The notes under the pieces were generated by a model. It saw nothing but the letters and a program-made list of their open reading frames with translations, searched no databases and was not told the origin of the DNA. From NCBI GenBank assembly GCA_963822295.1, contig CAWGHD010000002.1, positions 2,046,001 through 2,110,000 on the forward strand: 64,000 bases of DNA. Direction: 5' to 3'. Numbering within the stretch: the first letter of the stretch is position 1; each line of letters opens with the position of its first letter. The DNA is from VRUE01 sp963822295. Its GTDB lineage: Bacteria; Actinomycetota; Thermoleophilia; Solirubrobacterales; 70-9. The position numbers were made by a program, and so were the translations under genes. Positions 15,751 to 25,162 of the stretch are shown here, in pieces.

Positions 15751-18281
15751 CTCCGCGTGCTCTTGTGACGCTTGTGGTGGCAGCGGCTCTTGCCGCGCCG
15801 GTGGCGGGCCTTGCCGTGGCGCCGCTTGCGGTGGCACTTCTTCGCGCGCTTGCGGTTCTGCGTCGGGCCACCGGTCGCCGGTTGGCCTGGTGACCCGCCA
15901 ACGATCGCCGTCGACCCGCCCTGGGTCGCCGGCGGTTGGCCACCGTTTGCCGGCGGCTCGCCGCCATCCGTCGGGGTTCGGGGGACGGCCAGGCGGTTCG
16001 TGAACGCCTGGTAGTCGCGGCACGGCTGGCCCCGCAGCCCCGGGCAGGGCGGCAGCTCGGTCGGCGCTTCCACTCCCGGGACGACCGGGAGCAGGAGGTG
16101 CGACGGCATCTCGTCGCCATACGCGATCTCCACCTCCGCGGTGCCTTCCGGCAGCGTCTCCGCGAACGACCAGATCGGCTGGCTGCCGTTGGGCGCGGCG
16201 ATCGTCACCCGAATGCGGGAGCCGGCGCGATAGGCGTGGCCCTCGTAGTAGAGCGGGATGGTGACCTCGATGAACTCGTCTGCCGGCATCGGCGCGAAGT
16301 CGGATTCCAGGAAGCTCAGCACCGGCTCGAGCGGGGTGCTCTTCGCCGCGTCGAGCTTGCGCGCCAGGCCCCGCACCCAGCCGTTCTGCACGAAGGTCTC
16401 TTTCCCGTCGGGCCTGACCTCGGTGATCGTCGCCTGCAGGTCGACGCTGGGCGCGGAGGAGCGGACCCAGAGGTTGACGGCGCCGGCGCCGATCACCGCC
16501 GTGTCGCCGGCGAGCGGATCGGTGAGATAGGAAACGGCGCTGCCCGCCGGGCTCTGTTCCCATTCGTACTCGGGAGTCGCGGTCCAGAGACCCCCGTCGC
16601 CCGCCGCGGTGTTGCCGGTGAAGTTGGTGGGCGGCAGCGCCTCGGCGTCCCAGGTGAACCCGTCGGCGCCGGGATCGGCGGGCGGCGCGTCGCCGAGGCC
16701 ACCGTCCGGCGACAGGTACCACGCCCTGGCCTCCGTCCCCGGAACCGGGAACTCGTCGAAGGACTCTTCGAAGCCGGGGTAGGGCTGGCCGGGCGAGAGG
16801 CCGCCGGCACCGTTGTCGAACTGGACCGTGATCGGTTTCAATTCTTCGAAGGCGGCCAGCGCCAGCTCGTAGGTCGGCTGAAGCTGGATCGGGTCCGGAG
16901 GCAGGAAGACGCCCTGCACCCCCATCGCTTCTTCGTAGATCAGGGGCGCAGCGGCCCGGACCGCCGCCGAGGCGAGGATCGGCGCCCGTTTCGCGACGTA
17001 GAGCTGGAGGAAGTCGTACCAGCGGTTGAAGGTGACCGGGGCCAGGGAGTCGACGTGGGTGCCGTTGGTGTAGGTGAACCACTTGCGGTCCGTTCCCGTG
17101 AAGCGCTTCGCGAGGGTCGGGCAGTGCCCGCCGGTCTGCTCGTCGGTCCACTGGCAGGCCATGAAGGTGGGGACCTCGATCTCGTCGACGAAGGTCACCG
17201 GGGAAACCGGGTCGGCGACCTCGGGGACGTAGTGGTCGTTTTCGTCGATTTTTTTGAGCAGGTCGACCGCCTCCGGGTGCAGGGCCTGGTTGGCGGCGCA
17301 GGTCTGGTCGCCCTCCTGGATGCGTTTGTGGGCCCATGCCTGGCCGTGTCCCTCGGATGCGGGTTCGGCGTCGTGGACCCGCTCTTTGGCCCACTCGAGC
17401 GCGAACCCGGTGTTGAGGATGCCTCCCGGGTAGAGCGTCGTCTGGGTGTTGTCGATCACCGAGAGGGGCGTGATCGCGGCGAGGCTCGGCGGCTGCGTGG
17501 AGGCCGTGAAGAGCTGGCTGATCCCGCCGTAGGAGATCCCCATCATCCCGACTTCGTTGTGCAGCACCCAGGGCTGGTTGGAGATCGTCTCGACGACGTC
17601 GTAGCCGTCGAGTTTCTGCAGCGTCTCGAAGAAGTCGAATGCCCCGCCCGAGCAGCCGGTGCCGCGCATGTTGACGTCGACGACGGTGAAGCCCATCAGG
17701 TTGGCGATGATCGATATCCCGCTCTGGGGGCCGGCCGGGTCGGCGTACCCGTAGCCCCCGTACTCGATCAGGGTCGGGGTCGGGCCGGCCGGCAGCGTCG
17801 GTAGCTCGAAGCCGCCCGGCAGGACTTTGGTCACGTCCTGGGGCGGATGGACGTAGATCGCCAGTTCGGTGCCGTCGCGCGTGGTCAGGTAGCCGTAGCC
17901 GCTTTCCGGAATCGACTGCCCGTAGAAGTCGGTGCTCGGCGGAGTGGACGCGCTGGTCAGGACCTGAAGCGGTTCGGACGTCGCGCCGTCGGCGCTGACG
18001 GTGTAGCCGTCGCCCGGCGCCACGTTCCGAAAGAGAGTCCCGCCGAGGTCGTTGGCGCTCCTCGTCTCGACCTCCTGGCCCTGGCCGTCGGAGAGGGTGA
18101 CCGACGCGCCCGGGGTCAGCCCCGTGGCGTAGACCTGTTCGACGCTGCCGCGGGCTTCGAATGGATCGGCGGCCCCGGCATTGGAGACGAGGAGCATCGA
18201 AGCGAGCAGCGCGCAGACGGACGCGATCGCCCCCGCATTGGCCCCCCGTCGCAACCCGTCGAGAATTCTTGCCTTACCCAC
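15747..18281 (-). CDS. Secreted X-Pro dipeptidyl-peptidase (S15/CocE)-like hydrolase with basic Cys/His tail
   Basis: An 844-residue exported alpha/beta hydrolase of the S15/CocE type. A signal peptide (ASVCALLASMLLVSNAGA) and a beta-rich domain precede the hydrolase core. The nucleophile motif is GISYGG (Ser near residue 249) after NMRGTGCSGG, the typical oxyanion region (RGTGxSGG). The C-terminal jelly-roll domain characteristic of the family includes DLQATITEVRPDG and SRIRVTIAAPNGSQPIWS. The last 40 residues are extremely basic with Cys/His (CHRKRRHGKARHRRGKSRC), comparable to tails on other secreted proteins here. GTG at 18281 is the likely start. Peptidase or esterase activity cannot be decided by reading. 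Confidence 0.85.
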   Translation of the reverse strand: MGKARILDGLRRGANAGAIASVCALLASMLLVSNAGAADPFEARGSVEQVYATGLTPGASVTLSDGQGQEVETRSANDLGGTLFRNVAPGDGYTVSADGATSEPLQVLTSASTPPSTDFYGQSIPESGYGYLTTRDGTELAIYVHPPQDVTKVLPGGFELPTLPAGPTPTLIEYGGYGYADPAGPQSGISIIANLMGFTVVDVNMRGTGCSGGAFDFFETLQKLDGYDVVETISNQPWVLHNEVGMMGISYGGISQLFTASTQPPSLAAITPLSVIDNTQTTLYPGGILNTGFALEWAKERVHDAEPASEGHGQAWAHKRIQEGDQTCAANQALHPEAVDLLKKIDENDHYVPEVADPVSPVTFVDEIEVPTFMACQWTDEQTGGHCPTLAKRFTGTDRKWFTYTNGTHVDSLAPVTFNRWYDFLQLYVAKRAPILASAAVRAAAPLIYEEAMGVQGVFLPPDPIQLQPTYELALAAFEELKPITVQFDNGAGGLSPGQPYPGFEESFDEFPVPGTEARAWYLSPDGGLGDAPPADPGADGFTWDAEALPPTNFTGNTAAGDGGLWTATPEYEWEQSPAGSAVSYLTDPLAGDTAVIGAGAVNLWVRSSAPSVDLQATITEVRPDGKETFVQNGWVRGLARKLDAAKSTPLEPVLSFLESDFAPMPADEFIEVTIPLYYEGHAYRAGSRIRVTIAAPNGSQPIWSFAETLPEGTAEVEIAYGDEMPSHLLLPVVPGVEAPTELPPCPGLRGQPCRDYQAFTNRLAVPRTPTDGGEPPANGGQPPATQGGSTAIVGGSPGQPATGGPTQNRKRAKKCHRKRRHGKARHRRGKSRCHHKRHKSTRS

Positions 18282-18312
18282 GACTGGGTTTTTATCATAC
18301 TAATTATCGGGT

Positions 18313-18328
18313 ATCAAGATTCCTTGAT
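18313..18328. promoter_or_regulatory. Inverted repeat in an AT-rich divergent promoter region
   Basis: ATCAAG-ATTC-CTTGAT lies in the 101-base gap between the divergent S15-type gene and the lipoprotein gene. The gap is unusually AT-rich (TTTTTATCATACTAATTATC nearby). It overlaps a candidate minus-strand -35 (TTGATA), so an operator is plausible. Confidence 0.4.
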
Positions 18329-18382
18329 CGTTCGGCCCCTTCGGTGGCGCACGTTTGTCTTCGGGCCGCGGCTGCTCATAGG

Positions 18383-19228
18383 ATGACGCCCGTGCAGACA
18401 TCCCCAACCGGATCGCGCAGCTCCCGCCTCACGCTGATTCTCGCCGTGGCGGCCGCCCTGGCGGCCGTGGGCTGCGGCGGCTCGGACTCCGACTCGTCCT
18501 CGACCGCCGACACGACCGAGGCCGCGAGCGAGAAGAAGGGCGAGGTCCGGGTCGAATGGGAAGAACCGAGGACCGAAGAGGACGAACTCGGCTACGAACT
18601 GCTCGAGGCCGGCGAAACCGAGGAAATCATCACCGGCCTCGCCGAATCCTTCGAACTCCCGAACCGGCTGCTCGTCCAGGGCATCAACGGGATCGAAGGC
18701 GGGCCCGCCTACTACCCGGAAGAAAACGCGATCGTGCTGCCCTACCAATTCGCCACGATGGTCCTCGGAGTGATGGCGGAAAGCAGCCCCGAGGCGAGCG
18801 AAGAAGAACTGGGCGAACAGGCGGCGGCCGTCAACATCTTCATCCTCGCCCATGAGTTCGCGCATGCGCTGATCGAAAACCTCGAGTTCTCCGTGCTCGG
18901 CCGCGAGGAGGACGCCGCCGACTCGATCTCGACCTCGCTGCTGCTCGAAGTTCCGGGAGGCGACGAATATGCCGCCGCCGCCGCGCTCTTCTGGGCCGAA
19001 CTCTCGGGCGGCCGGGAATCGCACAATCTCGACGAATACGCCGACACCCACTCGCTCGACATCCAGCGCGCCCTCAACATCCTCTGCTGGGTCGCGGGCT
19101 CCAGCGAAGAGGCGTTCGAAGAAGTGGCCGAATCCGAAGCGCTGCCCGAAGAAAGGCTCGAACGCTGCCCGGAAGAGTACGAACAGGTCGTGGGCAGCAT
19201 CGAGCAGGAGCTGGAGAGCGCCGACTGA
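18383..19228 (+). CDS. Lipoprotein, DUF4344-type putative metallopeptidase
   Basis: A 281-residue lipoprotein. The signal peptide ends in a lipobox (AALAAVGC, cysteine followed by GG), then a Ser/Asp/Thr-rich spacer. The mature domain contains the zinc-peptidase-like motif HEFAHALIENLEF (HExxH variant HEFAH) about halfway, followed by REEDAADSIS, which may supply the third ligand. These features match the DUF4344 group of putative metallopeptidases. The ATG at 18383 follows CATAGG. It is divergent from the S15-type peptidase, so two predicted exported peptidases share a control region. Its stop overlaps a possible CTG start of the next gene. Confidence 0.8.
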   Translation: MTPVQTSPTGSRSSRLTLILAVAAALAAVGCGGSDSDSSSTADTTEAASEKKGEVRVEWEEPRTEEDELGYELLEAGETEEIITGLAESFELPNRLLVQGINGIEGGPAYYPEENAIVLPYQFATMVLGVMAESSPEASEEELGEQAAAVNIFILAHEFAHALIENLEFSVLGREEDAADSISTSLLLEVPGGDEYAAAAALFWAELSGGRESHNLDEYADTHSLDIQRALNILCWVAGSSEEAFEEVAESEALPEERLERCPEEYEQVVGSIEQELESAD

Positions 19229-19740
19229 GCGCCTGGCGCCAGGCCCGCGCGATCGCGCTCCTGCCGGGCACGGTGACGGTGCTTATCCCGCTCCTCGTGC
19301 TTCGCCGCAACGGCTCGGACATCGGCTGGGGCCTGGACGGAGCCCTCGCCGTCCTGCCGGTCCTCCTCGGCCTCGCCGCGACCGCCGCCGGCTTCGCGCT
19401 CTGGCTCTGGACGGTGCGGCTGTTCGCCCGTATCGGCCGCGGGACGCTCGCCCCCTGGGACCCGACCCGGCATCTGGTCGTCGAGGGGCCCTACCGTCAC
19501 GTGCGCAACCCGATGATCACGGCGGTGGTCAGCGTGCTTGCGGGCGAGGCGGCGCTCTTCGGCTCCCCACCTCTCCTGATCTGGGCCCTCGCGTTCTTCG
19601 CGATCAACCACGCCTTCTTCCTCCTCCACGAGGAGCCGGGCCTGGCGCGCCGCTTCGGCGACGAGTACCGCGAGTACAGGGAGAACGTCCCGCGCTGGCT
19701 GCCGAGGCGGACCGCCTGGACGCCGTCGCAACCCCGGTAG
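19225..19740 (+). CDS. Isoprenylcysteine/phospholipid methyltransferase-like membrane protein
   Basis: A membrane protein of about 170 residues in the ICMT/PEMT-like group. It has three to four membrane helices and the SAM-binding C-terminal pattern GPYRHVRNPMITAVV, then EEPGLARRFGDEYREYRENVPRWLP, characteristic of the family. The first helix reads ALLPGTVTVLIPLLVL. A GTG at 19273 falls inside that helix, so the true start is probably upstream. The only upstream candidate is CTG at 19225, overlapping the previous stop (CTGA). If GTG is used the protein loses half of its first helix. The methyl acceptor is unknown. Confidence 0.75.
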   Translation: MSAWRQARAIALLPGTVTVLIPLLVLRRNGSDIGWGLDGALAVLPVLLGLAATAAGFALWLWTVRLFARIGRGTLAPWDPTRHLVVEGPYRHVRNPMITAVVSVLAGEAALFGSPPLLIWALAFFAINHAFFLLHEEPGLARRFGDEYREYRENVPRWLPRRTAWTPSQPR

Positions 19741-19792
19741 ACCCCAAAATTGCCTTTGCCTTGCGGGTCGACCGGGGCTACGCTCTTTACCG

Positions 19793-22262
19793 GTGGAGAC
19801 TTTTTCCCGCTCGGGACTGTCGGGGGCAATCGTCCTTCTCGTGCTGCTCGTGTCGCCGGGCACCGCTGCGGCCGTCGACGTGCCGGTCACACCGGCGCCG
19901 ACGCCGACGCCGGTCGACAACGACTACACGCGGATCAAGAACGCGGTGGCCGCGGCGGGCGCCGGCGACAGGATCATCCTCACCGGCACGTTCAACTGGG
20001 CGGAGACCAACGCGGCGGCGAGCTGGGCTCTCGGCAACGATGGCCTGCCCGCGAACGCGGACGACTACTCGATCGTCCTGCCGCTCATCAACAACGTCGA
20101 GGTCACGGCGAGCTCGCCGGGAGCCGCCACGATCCAGGGTCCCGGCGACCTCGCGGCGCAGAACCTCGAGGGTGTCTTCGTCGCGGACGGCGGCGACACC
20201 AAGGAATGGGCCTTCAGCGACCTGCGCATCCTCGACTTCGACCTGGCGTTCGGCTTCTTCAACGGAGCGGGGGGCGCCGACGCCTTCGAAAAGACCTCGA
20301 TCACGGACAACCTGATCCGGCTTCCGGCGGACCTCAACTCCACCGCGGCTCCGGCCGACGTGAACCAGAACATCGGCATCCACTTCTCATACGGCAAAAG
20401 CCAGACCATCTCCGGGAACACGATCGAGATCGCCGGCAACGGGGTGAGCAATCCTCCCAACTTCGCTTCGAGCGTCGGGATGCAATCGAACACGAGCGGC
20501 GGGAACGTCTACGACGGGCTGGCGATCGCGTCGAACGAGCTCAGGGTCCTCAACGCCCAGTCCGCCAACCCGGAATCGATCCTCGGCATCTGGGATCAGT
20601 GCCACGCCCACACGAGCAACATCTCCATCGCGAACAACACCTTCCAGAACCTGGCGGCCGGAAACAACCCGCTGCTCAATATGCAGCGGGCGTTCCGGGT
20701 GACGAGCCACTCGAGCGCGACCACGAGCGTGGTGTACGAAGGCAACGAGGTGGACGGCGCGAATCGCGGGTTCGAATGGCTGGTGGGTAGCAACTTCAGC
20801 GGAAACAAACCCGTTCGGCTGATCGGCAACCGGGTCCAAGGAGCGGCGACCGGCGTCTTCATCCAGTCGCAGGGCATCGCCCACCTCTCCGGCAACGAGA
20901 TCACCGGCAGCCTTCACGCTGAAAACGCCGGGGCCGGGGTGAGCGTCCTCTCGGGAAGGCTCGAAGGCCTCTCCCCCGGGGCGCCCGCGGCCACCGAGAA
21001 CGCCGTGTCCGGGGGCGCCGGGCGCGGAATCTGGATTCAGTCGCCCAGCGGCTCGGTCGTCGGCCCGATCCGGGGCAACGACCTCTCGGGCAACGCCGGG
21101 CCCGGTTTCGACAACGACCTGGCGGTCGCCGCCGACGTGCGGTTCAACTGGTGGGGATCAGCCGAGCCGGAGGTCGTCTACCCGGAGATAGAGGGGGCCG
21201 TGAGCGACCCGCGGCCATGGCTCCTTGAAGGTGCCGACCCGGCCCCCGCGGCCCCCGGCTTCCAGGGCGACACCGGCCGGATCGCGCTCGACGCCGGCAC
21301 CGGCGCCGGCGACGCCACCGACGACGAGTTCGAGCTCACCCCCGTGGGCGGCGAAACCATGGTCAGCCAGGCCGGGTCGCCGCTCGTCACCGGGCCATTC
21401 ACCGTGGTCGGCATCTACGGGTCCGCCGACCGGGACGAGGTCGTCGTGAAAGGCGCCGCAGCTCCGGTCAGCGCCGACCTCCGCTTCCTCCGCGGCGGGG
21501 AGGACGACGACCTGGTCTTCGACGACAGCGCGCGAGCGGCGAGCGGGAGCTACATCCTGAAACAGGGCTCGGTCGAGCTCGCGGGGCCGGAAGCCGGCGA
21601 CGCAATCTTCGACGCCACCACCGAGGAAGTCGAGATCCGCGGTGGCGGCGGCGGCGACGTCTTCGACGTGACGCCCGCATCCGGCACCGCGTTCAGCCTC
21701 CATGGCAACGACCCGACCGCCGCGCCGGGCGACGTGCTGTCCTACCGGACGGAGGGACGGGAGACGACCCGCACCCCCGCCACCGGCCCGGACGGCCAGC
21801 TCTCGGCGGCCGGGGTGGAAAGGGTGACGTTCACGGGCATGGAGTCGGTGGAGCTGATCTGTGCCGCCGCTGGGACCGGCGGCCGACCAGGCACCCGTGC
21901 TCTCCGGTCTGCGCCTCTCGCGCACGCGAATCGCCCGCACCAAAAAACGTCCCCGACCGGTGCCCGACGTCATCTTCACCCTCTCCGAGACGGCCTCCGT
22001 CGAGATCCTGCTCGAACGGCGATTCAAGGGGCGCCGGGTCGGCGCCCGCTGCAATCCGAAAGCGCGGAAAGGGCCCCGCTGCACCGCGTACAAGAGAGTC
22101 CTCGCCAACACCACGGCCGGGAAAGCCGGGGAGAATCGGGTGCCCCTGCCCGCCCGGGTGCGCAACCTTCCGCGAGGGACCTACCGGGTCACCGCCGTCG
22201 CGACGGACTCCGCCGGACAGAAGTCGGACGCCCGCACGGCGGCGCTCACCATCAAGCGCTGA
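19793..22262 (+). CDS. Secreted right-handed beta-helix protein, frameshifted near its C-terminus
   Basis: An exported protein of about 822 residues after correcting one frameshift. A signal peptide (SGAIVLLVLLVSPGTAAA) is followed by an extended parallel beta-helix (repeats such as LIGNRVQGAATGVFIQSQG, LSGNEITGS, IRGNDLSGNAGPG), as in pectate-lyase-like and NosD-like proteins. A C-terminal domain is encoded in the next frame from about 21861 (LSGLRLSRTRIARTKKRP, then FTLSETASVEILLERRFKG, ending in TLTIKR-like sequence). The frame changes between about 21855 and 21866 (one extra base or two missing). The final domain, with RCTAYKR and a basic character, resembles modules ending other secreted proteins of such genomes. 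The start is GTG at 19793. It overlaps the convergent EAL gene by 11 bases. Confidence 0.75.
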
Positions 22263-24201
22263 GCCCGCGGTTGATCAGCGCCTCGAGCTCGGCGGCCGGC
22301 ATCGGGTGGGCGAAGTGGAAGCCCTGGGCGAACTCGCAGCCCAGCTCCGAGGCGAGCAGCGCCTGCTCCTCGCTCTCCGCCCCCTCCGCGACGACATCCA
22401 GGCCCAGCGCGTCCGCCATCCCGACGATCGCGCTGACGATGACCTTGGCCTCCTCCTTGCTGCGCAGCTCGCGCACGAAGGAGCCGTCGATCTTGATCGT
22501 GTCGATCGGGAGCTTGCGGATGTGGTTGAGCGAGGAGTAGCCGGTGCCGAAGTCGTCGAGCAGCACACGCACGCCGAGCGCGCGCAGCTTCGCCAGGGTT
22601 TCCGCCGGAAGCGACCCGCTCGAGACGGCGGCGCTCTCGGTCAGCTCGAGCGCCAGGTCGGCCGGCGCGCACCCGGTCTCGACGAGGATCTGCTCGATCA
22701 CCTCGGCCAGCTCGGGGATGGCGAGCTGGCGGGCCGAGAGGTTGACCGCGATCGGAGCCGGCGCTTTGGCGCCGAGGTGCGAGCGCCACCTGACCGCCTG
22801 CAGGCACGCTTCGCGCAGGACCCAGGCGCCGATCGGGATGATCTGACCGCTCTCCTCGGCGATCGGGATGAACTCTTCCGGGTCGATCAGGCCGTGCTCG
22901 GGGTGATGCCAGCGCAGCAGCGCCTCGACCGCCGTGATCGCGCCACCGTTGAGCGCGACGACCGGTTGGAAGTGCAGCTCCAGCTCACCGCGGTCGAGGG
23001 CGAGGCTCAGGGCCTGCTCGGTCTGGGCCCGGCGCTGCGCCCGCTCGCGCATGTCGTCGTCGCAGAGCTCATAACGCCCCCTCCCCTGCTCCTTCGCCCG
23101 GTACATGGCGGCATCGGCGTCGCGCATCAGGGTTTCGGCGTCCGCCCCCTCGCCGCCGATCGCCACGCCGATGCTGGCGTTGACGATGTGCTCGGTGCCG
23201 GCCAGGCTGAACGGGTTGGCGAAGACCCGCTGGAGGCGCTCGGCGAGCCTCACCGCTTCCGGCTCGCCGGTCAGTTCCTCGCAGAGGATGACGAACTCGT
23301 CCCCGCCCATGCGCGCGATCGTGTCGGCGGGCCGCAGCACGGCACGCAGCCGCTCGGCGGCCTGCTCGAGCAGCACGTCGCCGACGCCGTGGCCGAAGGT
23401 GTCGTTGACCGACTTGAAGCGGTCGAGGTCGATGAAGCAGACCGCGATCGAGCCCTTGAGGCGACTCTGGCGCTCGAGCGCGTGGCTGAGCCGGTCCTGA
23501 AAGAGGGTCCGGTTGGGCAGGCCGGTGAGGGCGTCGTGGGTCGCCTGGTGGGCGATCCGTTCCTGGGCGCGGGTGCGCTCGATCAGCCTGCCGAGCTGCG
23601 TCCCGATCTGGTTCATCAGGTGCAGCACGCCGGCATCGGGCTTCATCGCCCGGTAGTTGAAGAACTCCAGGACGCCCTCGGCCTGGGTCCCGACCAGGAT
23701 CGGGAAGGCGAAGGCGGCCCTGATTCCCACCTCCCGCGCCGACGGGGCGCGGGGGAAATTCGGGTCCTCGGTGACGTCCTCGATCCAGGCGGGATGCCCG
23801 CTCTCCAGCACCCGGCCCGGCAGGCCCGTTCCGCTGGCCAGCGTGATTTCCTCGGTCGCGCGCCGGAACGGCTGGATGCGCGCCAGGTTGTCGAGCTGCC
23901 AGATCGCCGTCGGCTCGATCCTGTCGGCGTTCGGGGAGCGCAGGTAGACGTGGCCGATCGGGAAGCCGGTGTGGTCGCAGACCCGGCGGATCGTCAGCTG
24001 CATCACCTCGCTCAGGTTCGTCGCCTCGTTGGCGGCGGTGGCGATCGCCTCCAGCAGCCCCAGTTCCTGCTGGCGCTCGAACAGGGCCCGGGTCGCCCCC
24101 TCGGAAATCCGCTCCGCCTCCCGTCGCGCGTTGCGCTCGCGCTCGAGGCGCCTCTGGAGGCGCTGCTCGCGCTCGTCGAGGGTGGTGGGCGTCGTGCGCA
24201 T
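22252..24201 (-). CDS. GAF-GGDEF-EAL cyclic-di-GMP signalling protein
   Basis: A 649-residue cytoplasmic protein. A charged coiled-coil (EREQRLQRRLERERNARREA) leads into a GAF domain (about 50-200), a GGDEF domain with intact signature MGGDEFV (about residue 300) and an EAL domain with EALLRWHHPEHG and the conserved DDFGTGYSSL. Both catalytic signatures are intact, so it may both make and break cyclic-di-GMP. There is no membrane segment. The ATG at 24201 is 2 bases after the stop of the H-NOX gene, so the two are almost certainly one operon, with H-NOX as the probable sensory partner of the GAF or coiled-coil region. Confidence 0.93.
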   Translation of the reverse strand: MRTTPTTLDEREQRLQRRLERERNARREAERISEGATRALFERQQELGLLEAIATAANEATNLSEVMQLTIRRVCDHTGFPIGHVYLRSPNADRIEPTAIWQLDNLARIQPFRRATEEITLASGTGLPGRVLESGHPAWIEDVTEDPNFPRAPSAREVGIRAAFAFPILVGTQAEGVLEFFNYRAMKPDAGVLHLMNQIGTQLGRLIERTRAQERIAHQATHDALTGLPNRTLFQDRLSHALERQSRLKGSIAVCFIDLDRFKSVNDTFGHGVGDVLLEQAAERLRAVLRPADTIARMGGDEFVILCEELTGEPEAVRLAERLQRVFANPFSLAGTEHIVNASIGVAIGGEGADAETLMRDADAAMYRAKEQGRGRYELCDDDMRERAQRRAQTEQALSLALDRGELELHFQPVVALNGGAITAVEALLRWHHPEHGLIDPEEFIPIAEESGQIIPIGAWVLREACLQAVRWRSHLGAKAPAPIAVNLSARQLAIPELAEVIEQILVETGCAPADLALELTESAAVSSGSLPAETLAKLRALGVRVLLDDFGTGYSSLNHIRKLPIDTIKIDGSFVRELRSKEEAKVIVSAIVGMADALGLDVVAEGAESEEQALLASELGCEFAQGFHFAHPMPAAELEALINRGLSA

Positions 24202-24203
24202 CG

Positions 24204-24740
24204 TCAGGCCACGCTGATCTCGAGGCGGCAGCGCTCGTCGCCGCGGTTCATGCAGGTCGGCTGCTCGATCGTCACCTTCTGCCCGTAGACGTCGCCGGCG
24301 CCGAGCAGCAGCCCTTCGGCGAACGCGCAGAGTTTCCGCTCCGACGAGTAGCCCATGACGAGGATGTCCTCGGAGGGGGTGGAGAAGTCGAACACCGGGA
24401 CCTCCGCGCCCGGGTACAGCTTGCGCACCTCCGGGTGGATGATCTCGTTCAGGGTCAGGACGAACGGCACGGTCGATTGATACGGGCTGAAGAAGTCCGG
24501 GTAGTGGCGCTTGAAGATCGGCGTCGCGTTGCGCCCGAACCAGCGCACGACGTCGTCCGCGGGCATGTCGAGCCGCGCGGCGGCGGCGCCCACGAGCTTC
24601 ATCAGGTCGTCGTCGCCGTAGTTGCCCAGCGAGGTGTAGGAGCCGTCGAGGCCGGAGTCGTCGAGCAGGTCGTCCCAGGTGTCCTCGCCGTACTCCGCAG
24701 AGACGATCTCCTCGAGCAGGTTGAAGACGATTCCCTTCAC
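24204..24740 (-). CDS. H-NOX (haem NO-binding) sensor protein
   Basis: A 178-residue stand-alone haem-NO/O2-binding domain. The proximal histidine is H102 in NEIIHPEVRKLYP, and the haem-propionate motif YxSxR is Y131-S-S-E-R135, both at canonical positions. The residue at 140, where O2-binding members have the distal tyrosine, is phenylalanine, which suggests NO rather than stable O2 binding. That is inference from known H-NOX chemistry. GTG at 24740 starts MKGIVFNLLEE, the typical N-terminus. It is the first gene of a two-gene unit with the GGDEF-EAL protein, an arrangement known for NO control of cyclic-di-GMP in proteobacteria. Confidence 0.92.
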   Translation of the reverse strand: MKGIVFNLLEEIVSAEYGEDTWDDLLDDSGLDGSYTSLGNYGDDDLMKLVGAAAARLDMPADDVVRWFGRNATPIFKRHYPDFFSPYQSTVPFVLTLNEIIHPEVRKLYPGAEVPVFDFSTPSEDILVMGYSSERKLCAFAEGLLLGAGDVYGQKVTIEQPTCMNRGDERCRLEISVA

Positions 24741-24838
24741 TGTCGACCACCGGGCGCCACGCTCTTACATCGACACCGGTGGACGCATCATTTAGGCCCG
24801 CGATGAATGTTCGAGTTCCGTGCCTGGATAATGCGTGA

Positions 24839-25141
24839 ATGACGCGTGCGCGGGGGTTGATCGTCTCGGGGGTCGCGACGCTCGCCCTCTTCCTGGCGAT
24901 GGGCCCGGCGGAGGAGCGGATGAAAGAGCACGGCCCCGGGATGGTCACCTTCGAGCTGACCGGCGGCCAGGACCGGGCCGGCGAGATCCTCGCCGAATGG
25001 GGCGAGGAGGGACAGGACGCGGCCCGCGAGTCGCTCTGGATCGACTACGCGTTCCTGATCGCCTACGGGGTCTTCCTCACCCTCGCGATCGCGATCGCCT
25101 ACGTGGGGGCCGGCATCGCGATGCGCCTGAAGTCTCGCTGA
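24839..25141 (+). CDS. Small two-helix membrane protein
   Basis: A 100-residue protein with a hydrophobic helix at each end (LIVSGVATLALFLAMGP and YAFLIAYGVFLTLAIAIAYVGAGIAM). The polar middle contains VTFELTGGQDRAGEILAEWGEEG. The family is not recognised. ATG at 24839 overlaps a possible GTG four bases earlier. It lies 21 bases before uppP in the same direction and may be cotranscribed. It is divergent from the H-NOX operon across a 98-base gap. Confidence 0.75.
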   Translation: MTRARGLIVSGVATLALFLAMGPAEERMKEHGPGMVTFELTGGQDRAGEILAEWGEEGQDAARESLWIDYAFLIAYGVFLTLAIAIAYVGAGIAMRLKSR

Positions 25142-25162
25142 GCGCCTGAGTAGGGTGACGCG

